Source of the DNA: Micromonospora carbonacea
GTDB taxonomy: Bacteria > Actinomycetota > Actinomycetes > Mycobacteriales > Micromonosporaceae
DNA length: 64,000 bases
Assembly (NCBI RefSeq): GCF_014205165.1
Contig: NZ_JACHMZ010000001.1
Location: 2,936,501 to 3,000,500 of the forward strand
Reading direction: 5' to 3'
Position numbers and translations under genes: made by a program. Numbering within the stretch: the first letter of the stretch is position 1; each line of letters starts with the position of its first letter. Below are positions 44,794 through 53,246 of the stretch, one piece after another. The notes beneath the pieces were generated by a model. It made no database searches and was not told the origin of the DNA. It saw nothing but the letters and a program-made list of their open reading frames with translations.

Positions 44794-46473
44794 GTGCCGT
44801 ACCAGGGCCTGCCCGCCGCCGTCCGAGACCGCCGCCCGGCCGTCGCCGGGGCGCCGCTGCACTGCGACGCCACCGAGTACGGGCTGCGCGGCGACGGGGT
44901 GACCAACGACCAGCCGGCGCTCGCCGCCCTCGTGGACCGCCTGGGCGACGGCTACGCCGCCGACGGGCGGGCCCGGGTCATCTACTGCCCGCCCGGCATC
45001 TACTCCATCCGCGACGCGGGCACGGTGTGGCGCAGCGGGGTGTCCCTGATCGGCGCCGGCCCCGGCGCGACCCGGTTCCTGCTCAGCAACGAGGGCAACC
45101 GGGCCGATCCGACCCCGCTGGCCTTCTGGACCACCCTCCAGCACGGCGCGGACCGCGACCGGCACATCGCCGACTGCACCTTCGCCGACTTCGAGATCGA
45201 CGGATCCGGCGTGGCCATGGCCGAGTACAACTACCTCGCCAAGGGCCTCGGCCTGCAGTACGTGGTGCGCGGGGTGTTCCGCAACCTCTACATCCACCAC
45301 ACGGCGGCCACCGGCCTGGGCTGCGACTTCCTCCAGGACAGCCTGATCGAGGGGGCAGTGGTCGTCGGCTGTGGCCGGCTCGACAACGGCCAGGAGATGG
45401 GCGGCGCCGGGATCGGCGTCGGCATCGGCGGCTGGGGCACCGTGGAGCGGCTCACCATCGCCAACTGCACCACCCTGGGCAACGGCACCAACGGCATCTT
45501 CCTGGAACTCCAGAAGGCCACCTGGCCGCCGCCGCGCGGCTACCGGATCGTCGGCTGCCACAGCCAGGGCAACCGGTTCGGCATCTCCGACTGGGGCGCC
45601 GACGGGCTGATCGTCTCCGCCTGCACGATGACGGGCAACCTGGAGGCCGGCTTCGACGTCTCCGCCGAGGGGACCTCCGGGGTAGCCGGCCGGGGCGGCC
45701 TGCTGGCCGACTGCGTCATCGACGGCAACGTCCGCGACGGCATCAGCATGGGCAACACCCCGGGCCCGTACACGGTGCGCGGCAACCGGATCAGCGGCAA
45801 CGGGGCGTACGGCTACCACGAGCACGACCTCGGGCACGGCTACCACGGCGCGGCGACGGACGTGGTCATCGACGGCAACGACTTCTGGGGCAACGGCCTC
45901 GACGCCATCCGCATCGACCGGCCGATGGTCGACGCCGTGCTGCTCAACAACCGCATCCGCAACAACGGCCGGCAGTGCGCCGCCGGGTACGGCGGGGGTG
46001 GCGAGTCGGTCCGCTACAACGAACGGTCGCTCGTCGACCGGACCGCCGGCTGGCAGCACGACGGGCACCGGGGCAAGGTGCTGCGGGTCGGCAAGCGGGT
46101 CGCCCTGGTCGCCGCCAACGACGACACCGGGCTCACCCTCGCCCCGGTGCGCCCCGACGCGTACAGCGCCTGGAGCGGGGACACCCCGCTGCCGGGCACG
46201 GCGTACGAGCTGCCGGGCGCGCCGGGGTGCCGGGCCGGGATCACGGTCAACGCGCACGTCGACTCGGCCACCATCCGGGGCAACCGGATCTGGGACAACC
46301 ACGACGAACGCACCCAGACGCATGGAATCTGGATCACCGACCGGGGCAGCTGCGTGTCCTGCCGGGTCGAGGACAACGACCTGGCCGGCAACGCGGTGGC
46401 CGCCACCCGCCTGGACACCCCGCCGGTCGGCGGCCGGTGGGACCGCAACCACGGCGACCAGGACTGGGACTGA
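44794..46473 (+). CDS. Right-handed beta-helix (pectate-lyase-like) protein
   Basis: A 559-residue protein. The N-terminal motif EYGLRGDGVTNDQPALAALV is typical of pectate-lyase superfamily (PF12708) proteins, and many short Asn/Gly turns (NGTNGIFLE, GNDFWGNGLDAIRI) mark parallel beta-helix coils. No clear signal peptide is seen. GTG 44794 follows AGGGGAGAG. It may act on or bind polysaccharide, but no catalytic residues can be assigned. The 279-bp gap before it has AT-richer sequence likely to hold its promoter. Confidence 0.78.
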   Translation: MPYQGLPAAVRDRRPAVAGAPLHCDATEYGLRGDGVTNDQPALAALVDRLGDGYAADGRARVIYCPPGIYSIRDAGTVWRSGVSLIGAGPGATRFLLSNEGNRADPTPLAFWTTLQHGADRDRHIADCTFADFEIDGSGVAMAEYNYLAKGLGLQYVVRGVFRNLYIHHTAATGLGCDFLQDSLIEGAVVVGCGRLDNGQEMGGAGIGVGIGGWGTVERLTIANCTTLGNGTNGIFLELQKATWPPPRGYRIVGCHSQGNRFGISDWGADGLIVSACTMTGNLEAGFDVSAEGTSGVAGRGGLLADCVIDGNVRDGISMGNTPGPYTVRGNRISGNGAYGYHEHDLGHGYHGAATDVVIDGNDFWGNGLDAIRIDRPMVDAVLLNNRIRNNGRQCAAGYGGGGESVRYNERSLVDRTAGWQHDGHRGKVLRVGKRVALVAANDDTGLTLAPVRPDAYSAWSGDTPLPGTAYELPGAPGCRAGITVNAHVDSATIRGNRIWDNHDERTQTHGIWITDRGSCVSCRVEDNDLAGNAVAATRLDTPPVGGRWDRNHGDQDWD

Positions 46474-46670
46474 CGGCGGGGCGAACCGGTCGTCCGTCCG
46501 CGGACGGGCCGATCGGTGACACGGGGTCCTCGGGGCGCGGCCCACCATTTTCGACCCGCCGCCGCCGAAACTGTCGACAATGACGCCACGCCTTTTCCGG
46601 AAACCGCACCGGGCCTCCCGGAAAGCCATACAGAATGTGGCCAAAGGGGAGCGGAAAAGGGGTGCGGAAC

Positions 46671-47945
46671 ATGGACGTGAGGCGGCGATTGACGCTATTG
46701 GCGGTAACCATCGCAGCCACACCACTGGTTCTCGGTGGATGCACCGCCGAGGGGAGGAAGGCCGCCGAGCGGGCCGCGCGGGTCGCGCCGCCGCCGGCGG
46801 TCGAGCTGACGCCCGCCGACCGGGCGCGGGACGTCCCGGTCAGCGCCGAGATCGGCACCAGCGTGGCCCACGGCAGGGTCACCGGCGTCCGGCTCACCGA
46901 CGACAAGGGCCGGCAAGTCCCGGGGGAGCCCCGGGAAGACGGGACGAGCTGGGTTCCCGGCGCGCCGCTGGCCGGCGGGCGGACGTACACCGCCGAGGTG
47001 ACGGTGACGGGGGACGGGGGACGGACCGCCACCCGCACCACGACGTTCAGCACCGCGCCGAAGCCGACCAAGCCGGCGATCACCAGCACCCTCTACTTCA
47101 CGGGCAACCAGACGTACGGCACCGCGATGCCCGTGACGGTGGCGTTCGACCCGGGGGTGCCGAAGGAGGCCCGCGCGGCGGTGCAGAAGCGGCTGTTCGT
47201 CAAGACCGACCCGCCGCAGCCGGGCACCTGGTCCTGGCTGGAGGACGGCAGCCAGGCGTACTACCGGGCCCCCGACTTCTGGCGGCCGGGCACGAAGATC
47301 AGCGTCCGCGCGGCCCTGGAGGGGCTGCCGATCGGCAAGGAGCTGGTGGGCGACGCCGAGCACCGGGCCACCTCCAAGATCGGCCGGCAGGTCTCCGTCG
47401 ACATCGACAACGCCACCAAGCAGATGTCGGTGTTCCGCGACGGCAAGCTGGTCCGCCGGATCCCGGTCAGCCTCGGCAAGCCGAGCACGCCCAGCTCCAG
47501 CGGCAAGATGGTGATCATGGAGAAGCACGAGCGGACGACGTTCGACACCCGCGGCGAGCCCGACGGCGGCTACGTCGTCGACGTCGACGACGCCCAGCGG
47601 CTCACCTGGGGCGGGGAGTTCATCCACTCCGCGCCGTGGTCGGAGGGCGACCAGGGCTACAGCAACGTCTCGCACGGCTGCGCCAACGTCTCCGCCGCCG
47701 CCGCGGACTGGCTGATGGGCGTCACCCAGGTCGGCGACCTGGTCACCGTCACGGGCACCGAGGTGCCGCTGCGGGCCGGCAACGGCTGGACGGCCTGGAA
47801 CGTGAGCTGGGACGAGTTCGCCAAGGGCAGCGCTTTGCCCGTCCCGGCCGGGCTGCGGCCCAGCCCGCACACCGCGTCGCCGCACCCGGGGGCGGTGGCC
47901 GGCGGGGGCTCGCCCGCGCCGACCCCGTCGGCCAGCGGCGGCTGA
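46671..47945 (+). CDS. Lipoprotein L,D-transpeptidase (YkuD domain with Ig-like domains)
   Basis: A 424-residue cell-wall enzyme. The lipobox LVLGGC places the lipidated Cys at residue 24. Two Ig-like domains (PPPAVELTPADRARDVPVSA onward) precede the YkuD domain, whose catalytic Cys337 is in NVSHGCANVSA with His in EFIHSAPW. It forms 3-3 cross-links in peptidoglycan, as LdtMt2-type enzymes do. The C-terminus is Pro/Ser-rich. ATG 46671 has AAGGGG upstream; starting there keeps the signal peptide compact. Confidence 0.94.
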   Translation: MDVRRRLTLLAVTIAATPLVLGGCTAEGRKAAERAARVAPPPAVELTPADRARDVPVSAEIGTSVAHGRVTGVRLTDDKGRQVPGEPREDGTSWVPGAPLAGGRTYTAEVTVTGDGGRTATRTTTFSTAPKPTKPAITSTLYFTGNQTYGTAMPVTVAFDPGVPKEARAAVQKRLFVKTDPPQPGTWSWLEDGSQAYYRAPDFWRPGTKISVRAALEGLPIGKELVGDAEHRATSKIGRQVSVDIDNATKQMSVFRDGKLVRRIPVSLGKPSTPSSSGKMVIMEKHERTTFDTRGEPDGGYVVDVDDAQRLTWGGEFIHSAPWSEGDQGYSNVSHGCANVSAAAADWLMGVTQVGDLVTVTGTEVPLRAGNGWTAWNVSWDEFAKGSALPVPAGLRPSPHTASPHPGAVAGGGSPAPTPSASGG

Positions 47946-47971
47946 CCACCGGGAGGAACGGCCGCCGGGCC

Positions 47972-47997
47972 GGCCCGCCACCGCACGGTGGCGGGCC
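47972..47997. terminator. Bidirectional terminator hairpin
   Basis: GGCCCGCCACCG-CA-CGGTGGCGGGCC is a perfect 12-bp stem between the convergent transpeptidase and SMP-30-like genes. Confidence 0.8.
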
Positions 47998-48084
47998 GAC
48001 CCCTGTCGCGGCGGGGGCAGGTGACCTGAGGTCCGGGCCAGCCGGGGTCCGTGCCGGGCGGGGCGACGGCGGGCGCGCCGTCCG

Positions 48085-49104
48085 TCAGCCGAGCGGCACC
48101 CGGGCCACGCCGGAGCCGACCAGGGAGCCCAGCCAGAGCTGGTCGCCGTGCTGGCGTACCCCCGTGATCATCCAGTAGGCGCCGCGCGGGCCGTGCAGGG
48201 TCCGCAGCACCGTGCCCGCGCCGTCGACCAGCGCGACCAGCCCGTAGCGGCGCGGCTGCGGCCGGACCGCGTCGGGCAGCAGCGCCACCAGCTGCCGCAG
48301 CCGGGGGTGCGGCAGCAGCCGCTCCACCACCGGCAGCCGAGGGCTGGGCAGGGCGATCCAGTACGTCCCGTCGCCGACCGCGCAGAGGTTGTCCGGATAC
48401 GCCGGCAGGTCCGCCAGCACGGTGGCCGCCCCGCCGGGCAGGTCGACCCGGAGCAGCCGGTGGGTGGTCGTCTCCACCAGGATCAGCGCGGACTCGTCGG
48501 GGGTCAGCGCGATCCCGTTGGGGAAGTAGAGCCCGGCGGCCACCACCTCCGTCCGCCCGCTGCCCGGATCGTAGGCGAGCACCCGCCCGTTGGGCCGGTG
48601 CTCCAGCAGGTCGTGCTTCCAGTGCGACAGGGGGAAGCGATCCGAGCTGTCGGTGAAGTAGATCGTCCCGTCGCGGGCCACGGCGGCGTTGTTGGCCAGG
48701 TGCACCGGCGGAGCGGTGCCGGTCAGCTCGCGTACGGCCCCGCCTGGGGTGACCCGCAGCAGCCCCCGGTAGGCGTCGCAGACGACCAGGCTGTCGTCGA
48801 GCGGGTCGAGCTCGATGCCGAGCGGCCGTCCCCCGGTCTCCGCCAGCAGCCTCGCCGGGGTGCCCGCCGGCGCGTCGGCCGCCCACCACCAGAGCCGGCC
48901 GTCCTCGTCCCCGCTGACCACCCGGCCAGCCGCGTCGACCACGACGTCCTCGGGACCGTGCGCGCCGTCGGGCAGCGGCAGCAGCTCCACCTCGTCGAGC
49001 CGGCGGTCCTCGGGCGCCCACGGCCCGGTCAGCGGGGGCGGCACGGTGGCCGGTTCGCGGACGGGGCGGATGGGTCGGGGCGCGCGGGGGCGGGGTACCA
49101 CCAT
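48085..49104 (-). CDS. SMP-30/strictosidine-synthase-like beta-propeller protein
   Basis: A 339-residue six-bladed propeller of the gluconolactonase/strictosidine-synthase-like group. Segments: HGPEDVVVDAAGRVV, RPLGIELDPLDDSLVVCDAY, HLANNAAVARDGTIYFTDSS and LYFPNGIALTPDESAL. It may be a lactonase or esterase. No signal peptide is present. ATG 49104 is chosen because the open frame upstream is a shadow of other sequence. It is divergent from the STAS gene. Confidence 0.85.
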   Translation of the reverse strand: MVVPRPRAPRPIRPVREPATVPPPLTGPWAPEDRRLDEVELLPLPDGAHGPEDVVVDAAGRVVSGDEDGRLWWWAADAPAGTPARLLAETGGRPLGIELDPLDDSLVVCDAYRGLLRVTPGGAVRELTGTAPPVHLANNAAVARDGTIYFTDSSDRFPLSHWKHDLLEHRPNGRVLAYDPGSGRTEVVAAGLYFPNGIALTPDESALILVETTTHRLLRVDLPGGAATVLADLPAYPDNLCAVGDGTYWIALPSPRLPVVERLLPHPRLRQLVALLPDAVRPQPRRYGLVALVDGAGTVLRTLHGPRGAYWMITGVRQHGDQLWLGSLVGSGVARVPLG

Positions 49105-49281
49105 CGGCCCATTCTCACCCCGCCACCGGCGGCCGGGGCCGTCGTCCGGCGGCGTGTCGGCCGGTCCCGCGCACCGCGCCCCGGGCCTCCTGCCAGGGGA
49201 GGATCCGGGGCGACTCAGGGTCAGACCCTGGGTGTACCCGGAGTCACTCCCGGGCAGGGCGGAAATGTCGGTGGGTGGGGC

Positions 49282-49287
49282 TAGATT
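49282..49287 (+). promoter_or_regulatory. -10 element TAGATT for the leaderless STAS gene
   Basis: TAGATT is followed by 7 nt and ATG 49295. Confidence 0.55.
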
Positions 49288-49294
49288 CGTGGGC

Positions 49295-49735
49295 ATGGAG
49301 CAGCGCAGCGATCGGTTCCACGTGCAGGTCGACGTGGGTGACGACGTCGTGGAGATGAGGGCGACCGGCGAGGTCGACATCGCCACGGTCGGCGTGCTGC
49401 GCTCCGCGCTCTGGGCCGCCCCCGCCCGCCCCCTGCTGCGGCTCGACCTCTCCGGCGTCCGGCTGCTCTCCGCCGCCGGGGTGCGGGCGCTGGTCGCCGC
49501 GCACCGCCGGGCCCGCGCGCGGGGCGGCGAGCTGGTGCTCGTCGACCCGGCCCCGATGGTGGCCCGGGTGCTGCACGTGACCGGCCTGGACCGGGTCATC
49601 CCGGTCAGGGCGGGCGCCGCCTCCACCGCGACCGGGCCGGTCGCCCCCGCGCCGCTGGCGTTGCGACCGGGGCTGCTGGTGCCGCTCGTCGCCGAGCGGG
49701 GCAGCGCGTCCGCGCCGCTGGCGCCGGCCGCCTGA
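49295..49735 (+). CDS. STAS-domain anti-sigma factor antagonist
   Basis: A 146-residue protein. The first 105 residues form a STAS domain with LRLDLSGVRLLSAAGVRAL; the Ser in LLSAAG is the likely phosphorylation site by a HATPase anti-sigma kinase. A low-complexity Ala/Pro tail follows. It would release a sigma factor by partner switching. No sigma factor or kinase gene is adjacent. Confidence 0.9.
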   Translation: MEQRSDRFHVQVDVGDDVVEMRATGEVDIATVGVLRSALWAAPARPLLRLDLSGVRLLSAAGVRALVAAHRRARARGGELVLVDPAPMVARVLHVTGLDRVIPVRAGAASTATGPVAPAPLALRPGLLVPLVAERGSASAPLAPAA

Positions 49736-49800
49736 CCGGCCCGGCCGCCGCCTCGTTCCCGCCCTGCCGCCTCGCTGCCGCCGTGCCGCCCTGCCGCTCC

Positions 49801-49826
49801 CCGGCGGGGCCGACGCCCCGGCCGGG
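49801..49826. terminator. Hairpin between STAS and FKBP genes
   Basis: CCGGCGGGGC-CGAC-GCCCCGGCCGG forms a 10-bp stem with one bulge between convergent genes. Confidence 0.6.
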
Positions 49827-49837
49827 GAGCTGACGGG

Positions 49838-50206
49838 TCAGCGCACGCCGAGCAGGTCCACGACGAAGACGAGCGTCTCGCCCGGCGCGATCACGCCGCC
49901 GGCGCCCTGGTTGCCGTACCCGAGGTGCGGCGGGATGGTCAGCTTGCGCCGGCCGCCGACCCGCATGCCGACGACGCCCTGGTCCCAGCCGGCGATGACC
50001 CGCCCGCCGCCGAGGGGGAACTCGAACGCGTCGCCCCGGTTCCACGACGCGTCGAACTCGCGGCCCGTCGAGTGGGCCACGCCCACGTAGTGCACGGTGG
50101 CCCGCTGGCCCCGCTGGGCCTCCGGGCCGTCGCCGACGATGATGTCCTCGATGACGAGATCGGCGGGCGGCGCGCCCTCGATCGGGCCGATTTCGGGCTT
50201 GTCCAT
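49838..50206 (-). CDS. FKBP-type peptidyl-prolyl cis-trans isomerase
   Basis: A 122-residue single-domain FKBP. It shows ATVHYVGVAHSTGREFDASW, VIAGWDQGVVGMRVGGRRKL, IPPHLGYGNQG and TLVFVVDLLGV, all near consensus. It is cytoplasmic with a short acidic N-terminal extension and speeds prolyl isomerisation in folding. ATG 50206 has AGGAGG about 9 nt upstream. Confidence 0.95.
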   Translation of the reverse strand: MDKPEIGPIEGAPPADLVIEDIIVGDGPEAQRGQRATVHYVGVAHSTGREFDASWNRGDAFEFPLGGGRVIAGWDQGVVGMRVGGRRKLTIPPHLGYGNQGAGGVIAPGETLVFVVDLLGVR

Positions 50207-50368
50207 GCCGTACGCCTCCTGCTCGGTGGTGCGTCCACTGCGGTCGCCGTCGATCCTGCCGGATCGTGATCCGCCGATCTCCATCGGTCCCGTCGCCGAC
50301 GCCCGCGCGGCGGGCCCGCCCGCCGCGACGCAGCGGGCGGGCGGGTGGCCCGGCCGGGCACACGCGAC

Positions 50369-50401
50369 GGCGGGCGTCACCTTCGGAAGGTGACGCCCGC
50401 C
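50369..50401 (-). terminator. Terminator of the DoxX gene
   Basis: GGCGGGCGTCACCTT-CGG-AAGGTGACGCCCGCC is a perfect 15-bp stem starting 20 nt beyond the minus-strand stop at 50421. Confidence 0.85.
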
Positions 50402-50420
50402 GGGTCGTGGTGCCTGTCGG

Positions 50421-50987
50421 TCATCGCAGCCAGGGGAACCGCTGGACGATGGCCAGTCGCTTCCAGGTCCGCCCGAGGCCGAGGGTGTCGCCCGCGCCGG
50501 CCATGGCCAGGACCGCCAGCACCGCGGCGTAGATGAGGTGGTCGTCCATGAACGGGTTGTTCTCGGGGGGCAGGACGGCCGTCCACATCATCACCAGGAG
50601 CAGGCCACCGGCGGTGGCGGCGATCCGTGTGCCGACGCCCAGCAGCAGGGCCACGCCGATCGCGGCCAGGCCGGCCATGAACAGCCAGTCCGCCCAGGCG
50701 GCGCCGGCGATCCCGTTGTAGAAGCCCTTGAGCGGGCCGGCCGCGCCGAAGCTCAGGAAGCCCTTGGTGGGGCTGCCCCCGTTGATCCAGGCGTTCTTCG
50801 CGGCGGTCTCGTGGCCGAGGCCGAACATCTTGTCGAGGAAGGCCCAGAGGAAGGTCCAACCCAGCGCGAGCCGGATGCCGGCGAGGACGTAGCGGGTGGC
50901 CCGCTCCCGGGTGGTCTCGGTCGTCCTGGTGTTCTCGGCCGCCGGTGCGGTGGTCCTGGCGGTGGTCCGCTCGATCGTCGCGGTCAT
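50421..50987 (-). CDS. DoxX-family membrane protein
   Basis: A 188-residue protein with four membrane helices: YVLAGIRLALGWTFLWAFLD, WLFMAGLAAIGVALLLG, AATAGGLLLVMMWTA and LIYAAVLAVLAMAG. The polar N-terminal 30 residues are Thr/Glu-rich. DoxX proteins are linked to redox and thiol stress in actinobacteria. It is divergent from the CBS-BON gene, with a possible DevR-like box between. Confidence 0.88.
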   Translation of the reverse strand: MTATIERTTARTTAPAAENTRTTETTRERATRYVLAGIRLALGWTFLWAFLDKMFGLGHETAAKNAWINGGSPTKGFLSFGAAGPLKGFYNGIAGAAWADWLFMAGLAAIGVALLLGVGTRIAATAGGLLLVMMWTAVLPPENNPFMDDHLIYAAVLAVLAMAGAGDTLGLGRTWKRLAIVQRFPWLR

Positions 50988-51092
50988 GGTGTCCACGTCC
51001 CTTCCTGTCCTCGCACCGCGCTTCCCGGTGGCAGTTCCATTGGACATCCGCGACCGGTGGGCCCGGCAGGGCCGATGGGTCCGCTTCGGCCC

Positions 51093-51107
51093 GGGACCTT
51101 CGACCCC
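51093..51107. promoter_or_regulatory. Candidate DevR/DosR-type box
   Basis: GGGAC-CTTC-GACCC(C) fits the GGGAC-N4-GTCCC type palindrome with one mismatch. It lies between divergent DoxX and CBS-BON genes, types often under hypoxia control in actinobacteria. Confidence 0.3.
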
Positions 51108-51209
51108 GGTCCACCCGGTCCGTCGGCCGTCCCGGCACCGGCCCACGGCCTCTGCCGGCCCGCCCCCGCGCGCCCTAGCGTCGGGCGTGACGACGGCAGG
51201 GAGGTCGTG

Positions 51210-51908
51210 ATGAGGACCTGGCAGGTGGGCGACGTGATGACCAAGGACGTCGCGACGGTGGGGGAGGAGACCCCGTACCGGCAGATCGTGGACGTGCTCG
51301 TCCGCCGGGGCGTCAGCGGCGTGCCGGTGGTCGACGGGTTCAGGCGGGTGCTGGGCGTGGTCTCCGAGACGGACCTGCTGCACCGGATCGAACGGGTCGG
51401 GCACCCGGACGGGCGGCGGGTCTTCGAGGGCCGGCGTCGCCGGGTGGCCCGGGAGAAGGCCGGCGCCCTGGTCGCCGGGGACCTGATGACCGCGCCGGCG
51501 GTGACGACGTACCCGCAGGCGTCCCTGCCGGCCGCGGCGCGGCAGCTCGACCGGGACGCGGTCCGGCGGCTGCCCGTCCTGGACGACCTCGGCCGGCTGG
51601 TCGGCATCGTCACCCGTGGCGACCTGCTGCGGGTGCACCTGCGCACCGACGCCGAGATCCGCGAGGAGGTCGTGCGGGAGGTCCTGCGGCGGGTCCTGGC
51701 CGTGCGGGACGGGCTGGTGACCGTGCAGGTGCGCGACGGCGAGGTCACCCTCGACGGGCGGCTGGACCGGCGCAGCGGGGTCGACCTCGCCGGCCGGCTC
51801 GCCGCGCAGGTCGGCGGCGTGGTCCGCGTCGTCAACACCATCGCGTACGACGTCGACGACGACGCCCTCGTCGCGCTCGCCGACGGCCAGGTCACCCCGG
51901 TGGCCTGA
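51210..51908 (+). CDS. CBS-pair protein with C-terminal BON domain
   Basis: A 232-residue protein: two CBS motifs (VGDVMTKDVATVGEE to ETDLLHRI, and AGDLMTAPAVTTYP to RGDLLRVHL) followed by a BON domain (VTVQVRDGEVTLDGRLDR to VVRVVNTIAYDVDD). CBS pairs bind adenine nucleotides and BON domains bind lipid or membrane. Proteins of this form are often induced by low oxygen. ATG 51210 has GGGAGG upstream; TAGCGT at 51176-51181 is a possible -10. Confidence 0.92.
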   Translation: MRTWQVGDVMTKDVATVGEETPYRQIVDVLVRRGVSGVPVVDGFRRVLGVVSETDLLHRIERVGHPDGRRVFEGRRRRVAREKAGALVAGDLMTAPAVTTYPQASLPAAARQLDRDAVRRLPVLDDLGRLVGIVTRGDLLRVHLRTDAEIREEVVREVLRRVLAVRDGLVTVQVRDGEVTLDGRLDRRSGVDLAGRLAAQVGGVVRVVNTIAYDVDDDALVALADGQVTPVA

Positions 51909-51926
51909 GCGTCGGCCCCGCCCCGG

Positions 51927-53057
51927 CTACGGCTGCCCGACGGGCACCTCGGCCGACTCGGGGGCCAGCCGGGCGACGGGCACCCCCTCCCGGGCGGCCC
52001 ACCCGACGGCGTGCCGGACGTCGCCCACGGGCAGCGGCCGGCGGCCGGTCACGGTGACCGCGGCGTGCACCGCGAAGGCCACGAAGGGATACGACCGGGC
52101 CAGTCCGGCGACCGCCTCGTGCACCTGGCCGGCGACCGTCATCGCCTGGTCCTCGGTCAGCGCCGGCAGGATCAGCAGGTACTCCTGCTCGGACAGGCGC
52201 ACCGCCCGGTCCACGGGGCGCAGCGGCGCGGTGACCGCCCCGATCACCGCCTGCGCCTCCCGGGCGGCGCTGCGGCGGCCGAAGCGCTCCGGCGCGCCCG
52301 CCGGCTCGTCCACCCGGACGCCGACCAGCGCCACCGGCAGCGTGCCCGCGGCGGTGACCCCGTCCGCGCCGGTCCACCGGCGCATCCCCGGCTCGTCCAG
52401 CAGCGGCACCGGCTCCGCCGCGGGCGTGCCGGCGCTGCGGTCCCGCCCGCCGGGCCGGCGGGCCCGGGCCGCGCGTTCGGCGCGGGAGAACATCAGCCGC
52501 AACGCCGCCTCGCCCCGGGCCTCGCCCGGCGTGGCGGGCAGGTCCCGCACCCGGGCCAGCGTCTCCTCCACGGCGAGCCGGACCGCGCCGGGGAGCCGGT
52601 CGGCGAGCCGGTCGCGCAGCCGGACCACCTCGTGCAGCGCCTCGTCGCGGCGGAACCCCCACCGCCCGTCGAAGAGGCGCCCCGACTCCAGCGTGGCCGC
52701 CGGCTCGACCTCCACCCGGTCGTGGGCGACCAGCGCCGCGCCGAACCGGGGGGTCAGCGCCACCACGCTCCACTCCCGGGCGAGGTCCTCGGTCTCGTCC
52801 AGGGCCACGCCGCACACGCCGGCCGGCAGCGCCTCGGGGCGTTGCCCGACCACGCCCACCACGGTCGCCGCCGCCGTGGCCGCGATCCGCTCGTAGACCG
52901 CCCGCTCGCGGTCGAAGTAGGGCATCCGCTGGAAGAGGGCGATCACCAGGAGCGGGCCGTCCTCGGCGGTGGCCAGGGCGGCGCTCTCGATGGCGTGGGA
53001 GACAGCGACGAGGCTGCGCTTGGTCAGAAGTTCCGGAGCCCGTCCACTGTGCAGCAC
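51927..53057 (-). CDS. DICT-domain sensor with degenerate GGDEF-like domain
   Basis: A 376-residue protein. Residues 10-130 (KRSLVAVSHAIESAAL, FQRMPYFDRERAVYERIA) match the DICT sensory domain found with diguanylate cyclases and two-component proteins. The C-terminal 150 residues resemble a GGDEF fold, but the signature loop reads RLSEQEYLLILP instead of GGDEF, so cyclase activity is unlikely. GTG 53057 is 6 nt after TAGGCT (leaderless). It probably senses a signal and binds a nucleotide or partner. Confidence 0.75.
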   Translation of the reverse strand: MLHSGRAPELLTKRSLVAVSHAIESAALATAEDGPLLVIALFQRMPYFDRERAVYERIAATAAATVVGVVGQRPEALPAGVCGVALDETEDLAREWSVVALTPRFGAALVAHDRVEVEPAATLESGRLFDGRWGFRRDEALHEVVRLRDRLADRLPGAVRLAVEETLARVRDLPATPGEARGEAALRLMFSRAERAARARRPGGRDRSAGTPAAEPVPLLDEPGMRRWTGADGVTAAGTLPVALVGVRVDEPAGAPERFGRRSAAREAQAVIGAVTAPLRPVDRAVRLSEQEYLLILPALTEDQAMTVAGQVHEAVAGLARSYPFVAFAVHAAVTVTGRRPLPVGDVRHAVGWAAREGVPVARLAPESAEVPVGQP

Positions 53058-53063
53058 GCGCTG

Positions 53064-53069
53064 AGCCTA
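53064..53069 (-). promoter_or_regulatory. -10 element TAGGCT for the leaderless DICT gene
   Basis: On the minus strand TAGGCT is followed by 6 nt and GTG 53057. Confidence 0.5.
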
Positions 53070-53207
53070 GAGAATCGGATCTCCGGCCGCATCCGTCGGG
53101 CCCGGCCGGGCCCGGGGGCCGGGAGCGTCCCCGCCGGGCCTGCGGTGGCCCGGACCGGTGAGGCGGCGCGGACCGCACCGGCGAGGTGGGCGTCCCGGTC
53201 GGCGGCC

Positions 53208-53213
53208 TAGAAT
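53208..53213 (+). promoter_or_regulatory. -10 element TAGAAT of the DUF2726 gene
   Basis: TAGAAT is a close match to TATAAT. Transcription would start near 53220, giving a short leader before ATG 53247 with GGAACAGG as ribosome site. Confidence 0.45.
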
Positions 53214-53246
53214 CGGCCGTCGACGGCCCGACGGACGGAACAGGCG

